From Thermoplasmata archaeon (GTDB lineage: Bacteria; Actinomycetota; Acidimicrobiia; Acidimicrobiales; Acidimicrobiaceae), in assembly GCA_021836665.1 (NCBI GenBank), contig JAKBHQ010000279.1, forward strand, positions 1 through 5,275: a stretch of DNA of 5,275 bases, given 5' to 3'. Position 1 is the first letter of the stretch. Each line of letters starts with the position of its first letter. The notes under the pieces are model-generated. The model was not told where the DNA came from. It was given only the letters and a program-made list of their open reading frames with translations, and did no database searches. A program made the position numbers and the translations under genes. Positions 5,192 through 5,275 of this stretch are shown piece after piece.

Positions 5192-5275
5192 GTGTCAAAT
5201 CTGCTATACGTGTTGATTCCGATACTTTTCTTCACCGTGGTGGGGCTCTTGCTCGGCCTGAAAGATAGAAAGCTT
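5192..5275 (+). CDS. start of a membrane protein, cut by the window end
   Basis: Only the first 28 codons are seen, beginning with GTG behind a near-perfect ribosome binding site. After a short polar start (V-S-N), residues 4-23 form one hydrophobic segment (LLYVLIPILFFTVVGLLLG plus neighbours), followed at once by K-D-R-K. By the positive-inside rule this suggests the N-terminus outside and the following part in the cytoplasm, as a membrane anchor rather than a cleaved signal peptide; no cleavage site is visible. It begins 22 bases after moaE on the same strand with no terminator between, so co-transcription is likely. The family cannot be named from this fragment, and a role in Moco biology should not be assumed. 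Confidence 0.8.
   Translation, partial: MSNLLYVLIPILFFTVVGLLLGLKDRKL

Overview
The window looks like chromosomal DNA of an actinobacterium with medium GC content (about half by eye), plausibly of the Acidimicrobiia type. The reasons are two protein families found mainly in Actinobacteria (a long VWA protein ending in LVDF, and a zincin_2/DUF2342-type protein), frequent GTG and TTG starts, strong GGAGG ribosome binding sites on some genes, and apparently leaderless starts on others. The lineage is an inference; there is no rRNA or other marker here.

Layout, left to right. (1) 1-1478, plus strand: the 3' part of a VWA-domain gene with a complete MIDAS metal site; the true start lies left of the window. 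(2) 1479-1793: a 315-base gap with a weak terminator candidate and several nested inverted repeats. (3) 1794-2063, plus strand: a small, conserved-looking protein of unknown function, started by GTG behind GGAGGG. (4) 2060-3139, minus strand: an acidic, probably disordered protein of unknown function with a basic tail. It converges on gene 3, and their stop codons overlap in one CTAG. (5) 3140-3228: a gap with a perfect 11-bp inverted repeat. (6) 3229-4458, minus strand: a divergent zincin_2/DUF2342 protein. (7) 4459-4707: a divergent intergenic region with three tandem copies of a 17-bp repeat. (8) 4708-5169, plus strand: moaE, the catalytic subunit of molybdopterin synthase. (9) 5192-5275, plus strand: the start of a membrane protein, cut by the window end, behind a near-perfect ribosome binding site and probably co-transcribed with moaE.

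Functionally this is mostly housekeeping and conserved-hypothetical chromosome, not a defence or mobile island. Only moaE has a secure biochemical role (molybdenum cofactor synthesis); no moaD or other Moco gene is visible. The VWA protein belongs to a class that usually works with a MoxR- or ChlI-like AAA+ ATPase, which would be outside the window. The minus-strand pair may form a unit, but each gene has its own -10-like hexamer exactly where a leaderless start needs it.

The points most worth a second look are the 17-bp triple repeat, which contains near-DnaA-box sequences between divergent genes; the leaderless architecture shared by both minus-strand genes; the eroded motifs of the zincin_2 protein; and the unrecognised acidic protein with a repeated W-x-x-G-S-E-x-Y-G motif.
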